Source of the DNA: Acidobacteriota bacterium
Lineage (GTDB): Bacteria; Acidobacteriota; Terriglobia; Bryobacterales; Bryobacteraceae
Assembly: GCA_016871055.1 (NCBI GenBank)
Contig: VFZW01000020.1
Location: 1-35,614 of the forward strand
Direction of reading: 5' to 3'
Length of the DNA stretch: 35,614 nt
The translations under genes and the position numbers were made by a program. Every line of letters begins with the position of its first letter. The stretch's first letter is position 1. Positions 1-9,456 of the stretch are shown here, in pieces. The notes under the pieces were generated by a model, which saw nothing but the letters and a program-made list of their open reading frames with translations, ran no database searches and was not told the DNA's origin.

Positions 1-41
1 ACCCGGCGACGCCGGACCGCCATAAGGCATAATGATTGAAC

Positions 42-2432
42 ATGCTCAGTGATGTCCGGCTGGCTGTTCGCGGCCTCGCGCGCAGTTCTGGCTTCACCGC
101 GGTTGCGGTGATAATCCTGGGTCTCGGAATCGGCGGCGCCACCGCGGTGTTTAGCATCGTCAACGCGGTACTTCTGCGCGCATTGCCGTACGATCAACCC
201 GATCGCATCGTCGCCGTCACTACCGGCGCGAGTGGGACGGTATCCGGCGGCGATTACCTCGATCTCGTTTCCGGTGTTTCCGCGTTCGAACACATCGCTT
301 ACTACTACGGCGGCCAGATCAACGTCCGTACCAAGAACGGCGCCGAATTCGCGAACGCACAATTCGCCTCTCCTCAGTTCTTCTCCGTATTCGGGCCCGG
401 CGCCATTCTCGCCGGACGCGCCTTCGATCCCAACGACAGCGCTCCCGCCGCGGTCGTCACCGCCGATTTCGCCGAGCGAACTTTCGGCTCTGCCGCCGCC
501 GCAATCGGACAGAACGTCATTGTCTACGAGAAGCAGTTCGCCATAGCCGGCGTGCTTGCAACCGCCACGGCGTTTCCGCCGAAAGCCAATGTTTGGCTGC
601 GCGCCAATGCGACGCCCGAACTGCTGGAACGTACGGCGCACAACTATCGCGTCGTGGCGCGCCTGCGCGCCGGGCAATCGTTGGAAGCCGCACAAGCGCA
701 GCTCGAAACAATCGGCCGGCGCCTGCGCGCGCAGTTCCCTGCGACCCACGAGCGCAAGTCCTTCCAGGCCACCGACCTAGCCGAGTTTCTCTCGCTTGGA
801 TCGAAGTCCACGCTTCAAGCGCTTCTGGCCGCCGTGCTGGTGCTCCTACTGATCGCATGCGCCAACGTTGCCAACTTGCTGCTAGCACGCGGGGCCGCAC
901 GCACGCGTGAGCTCGCCGTGCGCTCGGCCCTCGGCGCCAGCGCGTGGGCCATCGTCCGCTACCTTCTCGCCGAGTCTTTTGTCCTGGCAGCGATCGCCGG
1001 TGCGGCCGGGCTACTGCTGGCCCGCATCGCGATTGGGGCGATGGTGGCTGTCGCCCCGCCCGGCACGCCGCGACTGGACGAGGTCTCGATTGATGCCCAC
1101 GTGCTCCTGTTTACCGGCGCTCTTGCCCTTGGCGCGACGATTCTATTCGGCCTCATGCCCGCCTGGCAGTCCGCACGCATCGATGTCCAGAGCGCGCTCA
1201 AGCAAGGCGGCGGACTCCGCGGCACAGTGTCCGGCTCCAACCGCATGCGCCAGTTCGTCGTCGTAGTGGAGATCGCGCTCGCACTTGCGCTCGCCGTGTC
1301 CGCCGCTCTGATATTCCGCAGCTTCTTGCGCCTCAACGAAGTCGAACTCGGCTTCCGAAAGGACGATGTCCTGGTCGCCTACGCCGCCGTGCCGGCAAAC
1401 AGTTCCGACGCAGCTCAGCTTTCGGCTGCACGATGGTTCGCGGCGCTCCCTGAAAAGCTGGCGGCGATACCGGGAGTCGCCTCCAGTTCCGCCGCCATGG
1501 GCGTGCCCTCCGGCGTATACTCCTCGGGCGGCTACTTTGCCGTCGAGGGCCGGAGCGATCTGAAAACTTCGCGCCGGAGCACACTTCCGTCCGCGCGTTT
1601 CCGCCTCACCGGCGAGCGCTACTTCGAGACCATCGGCATTCCACGCATCGCCGGCCGCGACTTCACAATTCGCGACACGCATGACGCGCCGCCGGTCGCC
1701 ATCGTCTCAAAGTCTCTGGCCGATCGCATCTTTGGTGGCAACGATGCGCTCGGCAAACGGATCGCATGCGGCTTCGATCGCCCGGATGAATGGATGACCA
1801 TCGTCGGCATCGTCGGCGACGTCCGCAGCAGTTCGCCTTTGATCGAACCCGCCTCCGAGTTGTACATGCCTTATCAACAGCACCTCCGATACGCCGATGA
1901 GTTGCAGGTCGTTATCCGCGCTTCCCTCGATCCCGCTTCCATCACTGAGTCGGTTCGCCGCACGATTCTCGCCGATAAGCCAAACGTCGCCCTGCGGTTT
2001 CAAACCCTCAACTCGATGGTGTCGGAATCGATCGCCCTGCCTCGTTTCCGCACAGTTTTGCTTGGCAGCTTTTCGCTGCTCGCCGCGCTGCTCGCCTTGA
2101 TCGGCGTTTACGGCGTCATGAGTTACGTTGTCGAGCAACGGCGCGGCGAGTTCGGCGTGCGTCTCGCGCTCGGCGCGACGGGCGCCGACCTGGCGCGGCT
2201 CACGCTAACGGGAGCATTGAAGCTGGCCGCCATCGGAATTGTCCTCGGTCTTGGCATTGCGTTCACGGCGCAGTTCGCGCTCGTCGCATTCCTGTTTGGG
2301 GTCGATCCGGTGGATGAAGTCTCCTGGTTCGGCAGCATCTCCGGTCTCGGCTTAATCGCGCTCGTCGCCGCTTGGATTCCCTCTCGCCGCGCCGCCTCGC
2401 TCAACCCCGCGGATGTGCTGCGAGGGGAGTAG
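42..2432 (+). CDS. ADOP-family ABC transporter permease (MacB/FtsX type)
   Basis: This is an inner-membrane permease of the acidobacterial duplicated orphan permease (ADOP) type, about 796 residues, twice the size of a single FtsX/MacB unit. Visible order: N-terminal membrane helix (about 18-42), a MacB-like periplasmic core (about 50-235), an FtsX block with three helices (about 265-385), a short linker, a second helix and periplasmic core (about 405-640), and a second FtsX block (about 675-790) ending in the usual R-A-A-x-L-N-P-A-D-V-L-R motif. ATG at 42 is chosen because the protein then begins M-L-S-D-V-R-L-A-V-R, like the family. TTG at 36 is possible, and AAGG at 24-27 is better spaced for it. 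No ATPase gene is next to it, as expected for this family. The substrate is unknown; family roles proposed elsewhere include export of peptides or lipids. The next gene follows after 12 bases. Confidence 0.93.
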   Translation: MLSDVRLAVRGLARSSGFTAVAVIILGLGIGGATAVFSIVNAVLLRALPYDQPDRIVAVTTGASGTVSGGDYLDLVSGVSAFEHIAYYYGGQINVRTKNGAEFANAQFASPQFFSVFGPGAILAGRAFDPNDSAPAAVVTADFAERTFGSAAAAIGQNVIVYEKQFAIAGVLATATAFPPKANVWLRANATPELLERTAHNYRVVARLRAGQSLEAAQAQLETIGRRLRAQFPATHERKSFQATDLAEFLSLGSKSTLQALLAAVLVLLLIACANVANLLLARGAARTRELAVRSALGASAWAIVRYLLAESFVLAAIAGAAGLLLARIAIGAMVAVAPPGTPRLDEVSIDAHVLLFTGALALGATILFGLMPAWQSARIDVQSALKQGGGLRGTVSGSNRMRQFVVVVEIALALALAVSAALIFRSFLRLNEVELGFRKDDVLVAYAAVPANSSDAAQLSAARWFAALPEKLAAIPGVASSSAAMGVPSGVYSSGGYFAVEGRSDLKTSRRSTLPSARFRLTGERYFETIGIPRIAGRDFTIRDTHDAPPVAIVSKSLADRIFGGNDALGKRIACGFDRPDEWMTIVGIVGDVRSSSPLIEPASELYMPYQQHLRYADELQVVIRASLDPASITESVRRTILADKPNVALRFQTLNSMVSESIALPRFRTVLLGSFSLLAALLALIGVYGVMSYVVEQRRGEFGVRLALGATGADLARLTLTGALKLAAIGIVLGLGIAFTAQFALVAFLFGVDPVDEVSWFGSISGLGLIALVAAWIPSRRAASLNPADVLRGE

Positions 2433-2444
2433 GATGGAAGCATC

Positions 2445-3356
2445 ATGCTCACTCGCCGGTCCGTTGTCGCACTCGCTCCCGCACTCGCCGCCGCCGGAAA
2501 GCCACGCTACAAAGTCGGCGTCACCAATAACACGCGCGGTGGCTGGGAGACCGACTTCTGGCTCGCCACGCGCGAGTCACACGAAGTTGGCTATCGTAAC
2601 GTCGAGACGTTCTTCAGTTATCTGAAGGACTCGATCGACAAGCCCGGCGAGGTTCTCGCCAAAGCGAAAGCAATCGGCGTCGGCATCATCACCGTGTCGA
2701 ACTCCGGTCCGATGGAGATGGCATTCAACGATCGCGCCAAGCAGCCGAAACTCCTCGACGAGCACACGCGGCTGGCGCGCTTTGTTCGCGCACTCGGCGG
2801 AAATCATCTCAAGATCAATCTCGGCCCGCGCCGCCCCACCGGCACCACGGACGAAGATCTGAAGGTGCTCTCAGACACGGTCGAGAAACTTGGCAAGCGC
2901 ACAGCCGCCGAAGGCGTGCGCCTCGCAATCCACGCGCACATGTGGAGTCAGTTCGAAAATCGCCGCGAGGTCGACTATGTGCTCAGCCACACCGATCCGA
3001 AGACCGTGGCCTTCGTACTCGACACCGGTCACATTACACTGGCGGGCATCGATCCGGTCGAGCTGACCAAGACCCTCGGCCATCGAATTGTTGAGTTTCA
3101 CTTGAAAGACACCAAGCCCGACACACGCGGCGGCGCGCGCGCCCGACTCGATTGGCCCGACATGATGACGGACCCGCCTTTCCTGCCGCTTGGCTCAGGT
3201 GGTGTTGATTTTGTTTCGATCAAAAATCATCTCGATTCGATCGGCTGGCAAGGCTGGCTGACGACGGAACTCGACTCATCGCCGTTCCGCCCGCCGAAGG
3301 AAAGCGCGGCGATCAGCCTGCGGTACGCGCGCGACAAGATGAAGGTGAATGGCTGA
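2445..3356 (+). CDS. Sugar phosphate isomerase/epimerase-like TIM barrel, exported
   Basis: This 303-residue protein belongs to the xylose isomerase-like/AP endonuclease 2 TIM-barrel group. It begins M-L-T-R-R-S-V-V-A-L-A-P with an alanine-rich stretch, which reads as a twin-arginine-type or short export signal (residues 1-18). Likely metal and substrate residues are in I-H-A-H (about 160), V-L-D-T-G-H (about 195), E-F-H-L-K-D (about 215) and the C-terminal T-T-E-L-D. Such proteins isomerise or epimerise keto-sugars in sugar catabolism, but the substrate here cannot be read from sequence. It lies 12 bases after the permease gene, and its last 8 bases overlap gluQ, so the three genes are probably cotranscribed. 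The functional link to either neighbour is not obvious. Confidence 0.85.
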   Translation: MLTRRSVVALAPALAAAGKPRYKVGVTNNTRGGWETDFWLATRESHEVGYRNVETFFSYLKDSIDKPGEVLAKAKAIGVGIITVSNSGPMEMAFNDRAKQPKLLDEHTRLARFVRALGGNHLKINLGPRRPTGTTDEDLKVLSDTVEKLGKRTAAEGVRLAIHAHMWSQFENRREVDYVLSHTDPKTVAFVLDTGHITLAGIDPVELTKTLGHRIVEFHLKDTKPDTRGGARARLDWPDMMTDPPFLPLGSGGVDFVSIKNHLDSIGWQGWLTTELDSSPFRPPKESAAISLRYARDKMKVNG

Positions 3357-4143
3357 GCCGTACCGCGGCCGCTTCGCACCGTCGCCAACCGGCCCCTTAC
3401 ACTTTGGCTCACTGGTCGCCGCGGTTGGCTCGTGGCTTGACGCGCGCCGCGCGCGGGGGCGATGGCTGGTCCGGATCGAAGACATCGACGAACTACGCTG
3501 CGTACCGGGCGCCGACGGCGAGATTTTGCGAACACTCGAAGCCTACGCGCTCGAATGGGATGAGGAGGTGGTCTGGCAAACGCAACGCCACGGTCTCTAT
3601 CGCGCGGCGCTGGAGTCGCTCGGCTCCAAGGTGTTCCCTTGCTCTTGCGCTCGAAAGCCGCGATACGACGGCGCCTGCCGCAACGGGACCAACCTTCCGC
3701 CTCGAACGATACGCCTTCGCGTGCCCGATGCAATGATCCGTTTCGAAGACCGGCGTCTGGGCGCGTTCGAAGAGAACCTCGAGGCAACCTGTGGCGATTT
3801 CATTCTCAAGCGCGCCGACGGACTGTACTCGTATCAGTTCGCGGTCGTCGTCGACGATGCCGACCAACGCATCACCGACGTCGTTCGCGGCGCGGACCTA
3901 CTTGATTCGACCGCCCGTCAGATTTGGCTGCAGCGTCAACTCGGCGTTCCGACTCCTCGCTATTTACACCTGCCCGTCGCACTCGGATCGGGCGGCGAAA
4001 AGCTGAGCAAGCAGACCGGCGCGCCGCCGATTCCGCCGGACGGCGACGTCGAAACTCTACGTATGGCGCTGGCGTTCCTCGGTGTCCAAAACATCGAAGG
4101 CGCGACCTGCCGCGAGCTTCTCGCCGGAGCCTTGGCAAAATAG
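3349..4143 (+). CDS. gluQ: Glutamyl-Q tRNA(Asp) synthetase
   Basis: GluQ-RS is a paralogue of the catalytic half of glutamyl-tRNA synthetase. It activates glutamate and attaches it to queuosine at position 34 of tRNA(Asp). The 264-residue length fits the family, which lacks the anticodon-binding domain. Seen here: the class I HIGH-type motif as H-F-G-S (residues 18-21) after F-A-P-S-P-T-G; zinc ligands C98, C100, Y106 and C110 in the C-x-C...Y-x3-C arrangement; and the KMSKS-type motif K-L-S-K-Q (218-222). The second HIGH position is F where L is common. It overlaps the upstream isomerase gene by 8 bases and is followed after 6 bases by the beta-propeller gene. The product is cytoplasmic and needs queuosine-modified tRNA, so the host should make or salvage queuosine; those genes are not in this window. 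Confidence 0.95.
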   Translation: MAEPYRGRFAPSPTGPLHFGSLVAAVGSWLDARRARGRWLVRIEDIDELRCVPGADGEILRTLEAYALEWDEEVVWQTQRHGLYRAALESLGSKVFPCSCARKPRYDGACRNGTNLPPRTIRLRVPDAMIRFEDRRLGAFEENLEATCGDFILKRADGLYSYQFAVVVDDADQRITDVVRGADLLDSTARQIWLQRQLGVPTPRYLHLPVALGSGGEKLSKQTGAPPIPPDGDVETLRMALAFLGVQNIEGATCRELLAGALAK

Positions 4144-4149
4144 GAATAG

Positions 4150-5841
4150 ATGAAATCGTTGATCGCCCTCGCCGGGCTGGCGGTTGCAACCGCGCAGCAG
4201 ACGGCGCCTCTTATCCATCTCCATCGGGAAGGCCCAGCCTCCATAGCAATTTTTGTCTCCAACGCCGATGGTACCGGCGAGCGCCGCCTCGACACCACTT
4301 CCGATCTCGCCTACAGCCCGACCTTTTCGCCCGACGGCAAGTGGATCGCCTTCGCCAGCGAACGCAGCGGCTCGACCGATCTCTACCGCATCCGCAACAA
4401 TGGCACCGGCCTCGAACGCCTAACCCGCCAAGCCGCCTTCGAGGATCAACCCGCCTACTCGCCCGACGGCACACAAATCGCCTACGTGTCCAACCGCGGC
4501 GCCGACATCACAGACATTTGGATCTACGATATCGCGTCAAAGAACTCACGCAATCTCACTTCGGCGCCCGGCGGCGATTTCCGACCGAGCTGGTCTCCCG
4601 ATGGAAAGTGGATCGCGTTCTCTTCCGACCGCGGCACGAAGCCGCGTTACACACCCACTGGCTTGGAGCCGTTGCATGAAACGTCAATCTACATCGTGAA
4701 GCCCGATGCGAGCGAGGCGCGTCGAATCACGGAGGCGGGGCTGTTCGCCGGCTCGCCAAAGTGGTCGCCGGATAGCAAACGCGTTGTTTTTTACGAGATG
4801 ACAGCGGAGGCGACGGCGCCCGCGCGGCGCACGCTCGCCGATCAGAAGGGCGTGATTTCGCAGATCGTGTCGATCGATATCGACTCCGGCGAGCGCTTGG
4901 AACACTCAAAGGGCCCAGGTTTGAAGGTCTCTCCGCAGTACATCAATGCGAAAAAGGTGGTGTGGCTCGATAAGGCGGCGCGCGCGATGCGAAATCCTGT
5001 TTGGTCGCCCGATGGCAAATTCGTCGTCTATGAAAAAGTCACCCCGCGCGCCCGCAGGCAGGGCGAGTCGTTGCTGAGCGCGGAGCCCGGCTATCGATTG
5101 ACCTACACGAGCGGGGAGACCTCCGCCGCCAATGACGGCAATCGCATCGTGGTAACCGAAGGAGGTTCGCTGGTTGCCTACGATCCCGTGCGCCGCGTGA
5201 TTCTGCCCGCCGGGAAGAACAAGGTGCTCGGAGCATCATGGTCGCCCGATGGCGCTTGGATCGCCGTCGGTTACGGCGCCTCGTTCGACGCCGATTGGGG
5301 CACATCGCAAATCGCGATCGTGAAACCGGACGGCACGGGGTTACAAATCATGACGAAGGAACCGGCAGGCGCGGCGTACCCGAGTTGGTCGCCCGACGGG
5401 AAGAAAATCGTCTACCGCGTGCAGGGCCGCATGCATCGCGGATTACGTGTGCTTGATATCGAAAAAGGCGAGGCGACGATTCTTACCGATGGGCGCGACG
5501 ATCATCCGGTATGGTCGCCCGATGGCGGGCTGATTGCCTACACCGGTTTTTTCGAAGACGACTTCGATGTCTTTACCATCAAGCCCGACGGTGCGGAGAA
5601 GAAACGGATTACGCCCACCATTGGCATCGATCGCCTGCCGGCTTGGACCGCGGACGGCAAGGGCATTCTGTTCACCAGCGACAGGCATGGTTTCCACGAC
5701 GAAGCGCCGCTCTACGACGGCCTCACCGCGCCGAACGCCGAGCTATTCATCATGGATTTCGACGGTAAGAAGCAGACGAGGCTCACCGCGAACAAGTGGC
5801 AAGAGGGCACCTCGGCGTGGCAGCCGGGGGCGCGTCAGTAA
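4150..5841 (+). CDS. Secreted TolB-like/PD40 beta-propeller protein
   Basis: This 563-residue protein is built from repeated PD40/WD40-like blades. W/F-S-P-D-G-K-W/x-I-A-F motifs recur through the protein, for example near residues 57-67, 100-110, 143-155, 285-297, 372-382 and 420-430, as in TolB and the propeller of prolyl oligopeptidase-like proteins. Residues 1-17 (M-K-S-L-I-A-L-A-G-L-A-V-A-T-A-Q-Q) look like a signal peptide, so it is likely periplasmic or exported. I see no catalytic domain after the propeller, so a binding or scaffold role is more likely than peptidase activity. It starts 6 bases after gluQ and is the last gene of this plus-strand run. Its stop overlaps the convergent PrmA-like gene by 7 bases. 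Being short of the usual tol-pal neighbours, it should not be named tolB. Confidence 0.88.
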   Translation: MKSLIALAGLAVATAQQTAPLIHLHREGPASIAIFVSNADGTGERRLDTTSDLAYSPTFSPDGKWIAFASERSGSTDLYRIRNNGTGLERLTRQAAFEDQPAYSPDGTQIAYVSNRGADITDIWIYDIASKNSRNLTSAPGGDFRPSWSPDGKWIAFSSDRGTKPRYTPTGLEPLHETSIYIVKPDASEARRITEAGLFAGSPKWSPDSKRVVFYEMTAEATAPARRTLADQKGVISQIVSIDIDSGERLEHSKGPGLKVSPQYINAKKVVWLDKAARAMRNPVWSPDGKFVVYEKVTPRARRQGESLLSAEPGYRLTYTSGETSAANDGNRIVVTEGGSLVAYDPVRRVILPAGKNKVLGASWSPDGAWIAVGYGASFDADWGTSQIAIVKPDGTGLQIMTKEPAGAAYPSWSPDGKKIVYRVQGRMHRGLRVLDIEKGEATILTDGRDDHPVWSPDGGLIAYTGFFEDDFDVFTIKPDGAEKKRITPTIGIDRLPAWTADGKGILFTSDRHGFHDEAPLYDGLTAPNAELFIMDFDGKKQTRLTANKWQEGTSAWQPGARQ

Positions 5842-6533
5842 TAGCCCGCACACCAGCCGGCGCGACACCGCAGTTCGCGCGGTTCGCCGAATAGTTCCGC
5901 TACTTCGCCGCACTGCTCCGGCAAGAAACCGCTCAATAAAAGAACACCGCCGAGCCGCCGCAGATCTGCCGCGATTTCACGCAACACTCCCAGGTGGATG
6001 TTGGCGATGACAACATCGAACGCCCCGCTTCGCAATGCGTCCGCTGAACCGACAAAGTCCACCGAAGCCGCCTGGTCGATATCGCAGCCGACTGCTTGTG
6101 CGCGGAGCGCCCGCGCGGCGCGGGTAAGTATCCCAGTGCCCGCTCCGATGTCGACAACCCTTGCGCCTTCGAAGACAACTTCTTCCAGTAGCTCCAAACA
6201 GAGTTGCGTCGTCGGATGATCACCGCCGCCGAACACGTTGCCCGGCACCATTTCGAGTCTGATGCGGCCTTCTGGCGTGGCACCGTGCCACGCGGCGGGT
6301 GCTAACCAGAAGCGCCTGCCGATTGGGACCGGCACCCATTCGGCCTGCAGCGCGGCGGACCAGTTCTCATCGGCCACAACTTCGACAACGGAGTCGAAGC
6401 GCAGCGCGCACGTCTCCGCTTCCGCGAAGGTATCGAAGAACACGTGCCACTCGGCGGCGTATTCCTGCGCGCCCGCGCAGTCGAAATCCAATTCGACCGC
6501 CTGAGGAATCCGAACCAGAAACGACTCCGCCAC
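5835..6533 (-). CDS. prmA: PrmA-like ribosomal protein L11 methyltransferase
   Basis: A 232-residue SAM-dependent methyltransferase resembling PrmA, which trimethylates ribosomal protein L11. Visible motifs are the PrmA-type lead-in G-N-V-F-G-G-G-D-H-P-T-T (about 118-129), motif I V-V-D-I-G-A-G-T-G-I-L (about 145-155), the acidic G-C-D-I-D, and V-I-A-N-I-H (about 190), where the typical enzyme has A-N-I-L. The N-terminal substrate-recognition part is short and weakly conserved; E. coli PrmA is about 293 residues. The start is GTG, two bases after the stop of the upstream esterase gene, so it is the last gene of a ggt-esterase-prmA run. A different protein substrate is possible given the short N-terminus. 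Confidence 0.82.
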   Translation of the reverse strand: MAESFLVRIPQAVELDFDCAGAQEYAAEWHVFFDTFAEAETCALRFDSVVEVVADENWSAALQAEWVPVPIGRRFWLAPAAWHGATPEGRIRLEMVPGNVFGGGDHPTTQLCLELLEEVVFEGARVVDIGAGTGILTRAARALRAQAVGCDIDQAASVDFVGSADALRSGAFDVVIANIHLGVLREIAADLRRLGGVLLLSGFLPEQCGEVAELFGEPRELRCRAGWCAGYY

Positions 6534-6535
6534 GC

Positions 6536-7786
6536 TTAGCGGTTCAACGCCTTAACGCGGAAGTACGGTTTCGTTTTCTCGGCCGGATCCATTGTGAAGG
6601 ACTCCGAGGTCTTCGCGGGGTCGTAGCCACGCCACAACCACTCCAGCGCTTCGGGCAACTCCGCATTGCCGTGCTGCGTGTTGTGCTGCGCGGTGCCGAA
6701 GACGAAGTGGAAATCGTACTCTTTCATCTTCAGCGAGTTCGCCAACGCGATATTCTGCAGCGGCCACGAGCCGTGATTGTTCTCCAGATCGTTGGCGCCA
6801 TCGGACATCCACACGCGGATGTTCTTGCGCTCGGACTTTCTGACGAGGAACGGGAAGATGTTTCCGCCCTCTTTTTTCCACGGATCCCATTGAATGCTCG
6901 TGTAGCTGCCGATGCGCGACAACACACGCGTGAAGTGTTCGTTGTGCTGCCACGCGACGTTGAATGCACAGATCGCGCCCGACGACTCGCCGGCGATGAA
7001 ACGCGAGTAGCCATCCTTGCGGACGTTGTACTTCGCCTCGACGTCCTTCAGCACTTCGTCGCGCAGGTAGCGCGCGTACACGTCGTCGACCGAGTCGTAC
7101 TGTACGGAGCGCAGACGGCGCTGTCCCACCATGCCAGGCGAGATGAAGACTTGGATCGCCACGGGGATTTTCTTTTCGTGCATCAGATTGTCCAGGACGA
7201 TCAACAACCGCGAATTTCCCGGCCGCGTGATGTAGTTCTGCCCGTCCTGCCACACCATCAGCGCGGCGGGCGTCGAGGCGTTGTACTGCGCGGGGACGTA
7301 AACCCAGTAATCATTGGTCATGCCCGGATAGATCTTGCTCTGGTGCACAATCTTCTCCGAAACCTTGCCTTGCGGTACGCCTGACTTTTCGTAGCTACCG
7401 GGACCGAACGCCGCGATGTCGTTCGGCAGCAGCAGCGGCGCGGCCAGCAGCGGCTTGCCGTCGACGACCCAGTAGTAATTGTGGGAGCGACCGGTCTTAC
7501 CCGAAGTTAACGCAACCCACAGATCGGTTCCCTTCAAGCGCACCGCCTTGCCTTGAGGCCCTTCGTTCCATACGATCGCCGCGGGCTTGGACGACTCCAA
7601 CGCGAGCACGAACTCACCCATGTATCCGACGGCGGCGCGCCCGGCCTTACGCGCTTCGGGCTGCGTCATCGCTTCCAACTGCTTGCGAAACTCCGCCGAT
7701 TGCGGCGACTTCTTCGCCAGCTTCGTCAATTCCTCGGCCGGCTCGGCCGCTAACGCCGCGATCGCGGCAAAAACAAAAAGTCGCAT
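6536..7786 (-). CDS. Secreted alpha/beta-hydrolase esterase (Esterase D/Fes-like)
   Basis: This 416-residue protein has a likely signal peptide (M-R-L-F-V-F-A-A-I-A-A-L-A-A) and a C-terminal putative-esterase domain like those of enterochelin esterase and esterase D. The nucleophile elbow is G-E-S-S-G (266-270, serine 268). Likely acid residues are D329 or D333 in M-S-D-G-A-N-D, and the likely histidine is H368 or H372 in Q-H-N-T-Q-H-G. An N-terminal part (about 50-140) resembles the beta-sandwich found before such esterase domains. Its ATG overlaps the TAA of the upstream gamma-glutamyltransferase gene by one base (TAATG), pointing to translational coupling. The substrate is unknown: carbohydrate esters or siderophore-type esters are possible, but no siderophore genes are nearby. 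Confidence 0.86.
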   Translation of the reverse strand: MRLFVFAAIAALAAEPAEELTKLAKKSPQSAEFRKQLEAMTQPEARKAGRAAVGYMGEFVLALESSKPAAIVWNEGPQGKAVRLKGTDLWVALTSGKTGRSHNYYWVVDGKPLLAAPLLLPNDIAAFGPGSYEKSGVPQGKVSEKIVHQSKIYPGMTNDYWVYVPAQYNASTPAALMVWQDGQNYITRPGNSRLLIVLDNLMHEKKIPVAIQVFISPGMVGQRRLRSVQYDSVDDVYARYLRDEVLKDVEAKYNVRKDGYSRFIAGESSGAICAFNVAWQHNEHFTRVLSRIGSYTSIQWDPWKKEGGNIFPFLVRKSERKNIRVWMSDGANDLENNHGSWPLQNIALANSLKMKEYDFHFVFGTAQHNTQHGNAELPEALEWLWRGYDPAKTSESFTMDPAEKTKPYFRVKALNR

Positions 7787-9456
7787 TATTGTTTCCTCTG
7801 CAAAAAGTAGGGATCCGGCTCGGGAATCGCCGCGCCGTCTTTCCGTGGTGACGACGCCCCATAGTGCATCTTTGCCGCCGTATCGAGCATCACGGCCTGG
7901 CCGCCACCCATCTGGCCGGAGTACTCCGCGCGCAGGTCAACGATGTGTCCCATGCCGCGCAGCTTCTCCAGCGCGCCTTCATTCAACCGATTTTCAATCA
8001 TCACACCGCAGCCTTCCACCGATCGCCGCGTGAACCGCGTTGCTTCCAGCGCGGCTTGAATGTTCATGTTGTGATCGACGACGTTTGACACAAACTGCGC
8101 GTGCGCCTGCGCCTGATTGCCGCCGCGCATGATTCCAAACGCGATCTTCTGGCTACCCTTTTCCATGAACCCTGGAATGATGGTGTGGAACGGCCGCTTG
8201 CGCGCGGCCAGCACGTTCGGATGCGCGGGATCGGACGAGAAGCCGCCGGCGCGGTCGTGCAAATGAAATGCGTAGTCGTCGACTGCGACTCCGGATCCCC
8301 ACATGTCCGAAATGCTCTGAATCCAGCTCAGGGTGTTGCCTTCTTTATCGATGACACTGAGATAGATCGTGTGACCCTTCTCCGGTTCGCCGGGCCGCGT
8401 GTCGCAGGTCGCGCGGCCGGCCTGAATGCCTTTCGCACGCTCTGTGGCATAGGCCTTCGACAACATCCCCGCAATCGGGACCTTCGAGACTTTCGGATCG
8501 GCGACGTAGGCGTAGAGGTCGCGATACGCCAACTTTTGGGCTTCGATTTTTAGGTGCATCGCCTCGGCGGAGCGCGGGTCCATCTGCGGCAGCGAGAACA
8601 TCTCCATCAGATTCAACATCATCAACGCCGCGATTCCTTGCCCGTTCGGCGGCATCTCGTAAACCTTCCAGCCGCGGTAATCGGTCGAGATCGGATCAAT
8701 CCACTCGGACCGGAACAGCGTGAAATCTTCCTGCACCAACGTGCCGCCGAGCCTTCTTGACGTCTTCAAAATCGACTGCGCGATCGGCCCGTTGTAAAAC
8801 GCATCGCGGCCGCCCTTCGCAATGATCGAAAGCGCTGTTGCAAGTGCGGGGACCTTGAAGACTTCTCCAAGGCGCGGCGCCCGGCCATCGATCAGCCAGT
8901 ATTTTCGGGCGTTCTCGTCTCGCTCCAACTTCGACGAGGTGCCAGCCCAATCTTCCTGAATGATCTCGGTGACGGGAAAGCCTTCGCGTGCGTAGTAGAT
9001 CGCCGGCTGGAATAGATCCGCCCACGGCAGCTTGCCGAACTTCTGGTGCAACTGCCACCAGCCGTCGACCGCGCCGGGCACCGTCGCCGTGTGAATTCCA
9101 GAGTATGGAACGCCGCTCAGGCCTTTGGCGCGATAGGCTTCGAGCGTTTGTCCTTTTCCGCTCCAGCCGCTGGCGTTTATGCCGGACAGCTTCGCCGACT
9201 TCGCGTCGTAGTGAATGGCGAACAGGTCTCCTCCGATGCCACACATCATCGGTTCGACCACGGATAGGACGGCGTTGGCGGCGATGGCGGCGTCGACGGC
9301 CGACCCGCCTCGCGCCAGAATCTGCGCACCGGCCTGGGAGGCAAGCGACTGACTTGTCGCCGCGATCCCGCGCGACGAGATCACCATGGACCGCGCCTGC
9401 CAGCGCTCTTGCGCAACCAGGGGCGCCGCGATGAGGAAGAGAATGAGATAATACAC
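7786..9456 (-). CDS. Gamma-glutamyltransferase family protein, exported
   Basis: This 556-residue protein belongs to the N-terminal nucleophile hydrolase family that matures by self-cleavage. It has a signal peptide (residues 1-15, ending V-A-Q-E) and the family signature G-G-S-A-V-D-A-A-I-A-A-N (50-61). The likely catalytic threonine is T363 in G-H-T-I-Y-L-S, at the start of the small subunit. Around the active site it has S-W-I-Q-S-I-S (377-383) and R-P-F-H-T (421-425), in place of the E. coli Ggt serine pair. These resemble the YwrD/HpxW branch more than true glutathione hydrolase, so substrate use may differ. The GTG start at 9456 is placed by the signal peptide. It is the first gene of a three-gene minus-strand run. 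Confidence 0.9.
   Translation of the reverse strand: MYYLILFLIAAPLVAQERWQARSMVISSRGIAATSQSLASQAGAQILARGGSAVDAAIAANAVLSVVEPMMCGIGGDLFAIHYDAKSAKLSGINASGWSGKGQTLEAYRAKGLSGVPYSGIHTATVPGAVDGWWQLHQKFGKLPWADLFQPAIYYAREGFPVTEIIQEDWAGTSSKLERDENARKYWLIDGRAPRLGEVFKVPALATALSIIAKGGRDAFYNGPIAQSILKTSRRLGGTLVQEDFTLFRSEWIDPISTDYRGWKVYEMPPNGQGIAALMMLNLMEMFSLPQMDPRSAEAMHLKIEAQKLAYRDLYAYVADPKVSKVPIAGMLSKAYATERAKGIQAGRATCDTRPGEPEKGHTIYLSVIDKEGNTLSWIQSISDMWGSGVAVDDYAFHLHDRAGGFSSDPAHPNVLAARKRPFHTIIPGFMEKGSQKIAFGIMRGGNQAQAHAQFVSNVVDHNMNIQAALEATRFTRRSVEGCGVMIENRLNEGALEKLRGMGHIVDLRAEYSGQMGGGQAVMLDTAAKMHYGASSPRKDGAAIPEPDPYFLQRKQ

Noticed and set aside
6299-7384. A 361-residue plus-strand open frame over the esterase and methyltransferase genes
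   Set aside because: It is antisense to two well-supported genes with catalytic motifs, has arginine-rich composition typical of GC-rich shadow frames, and lacks any known domain.
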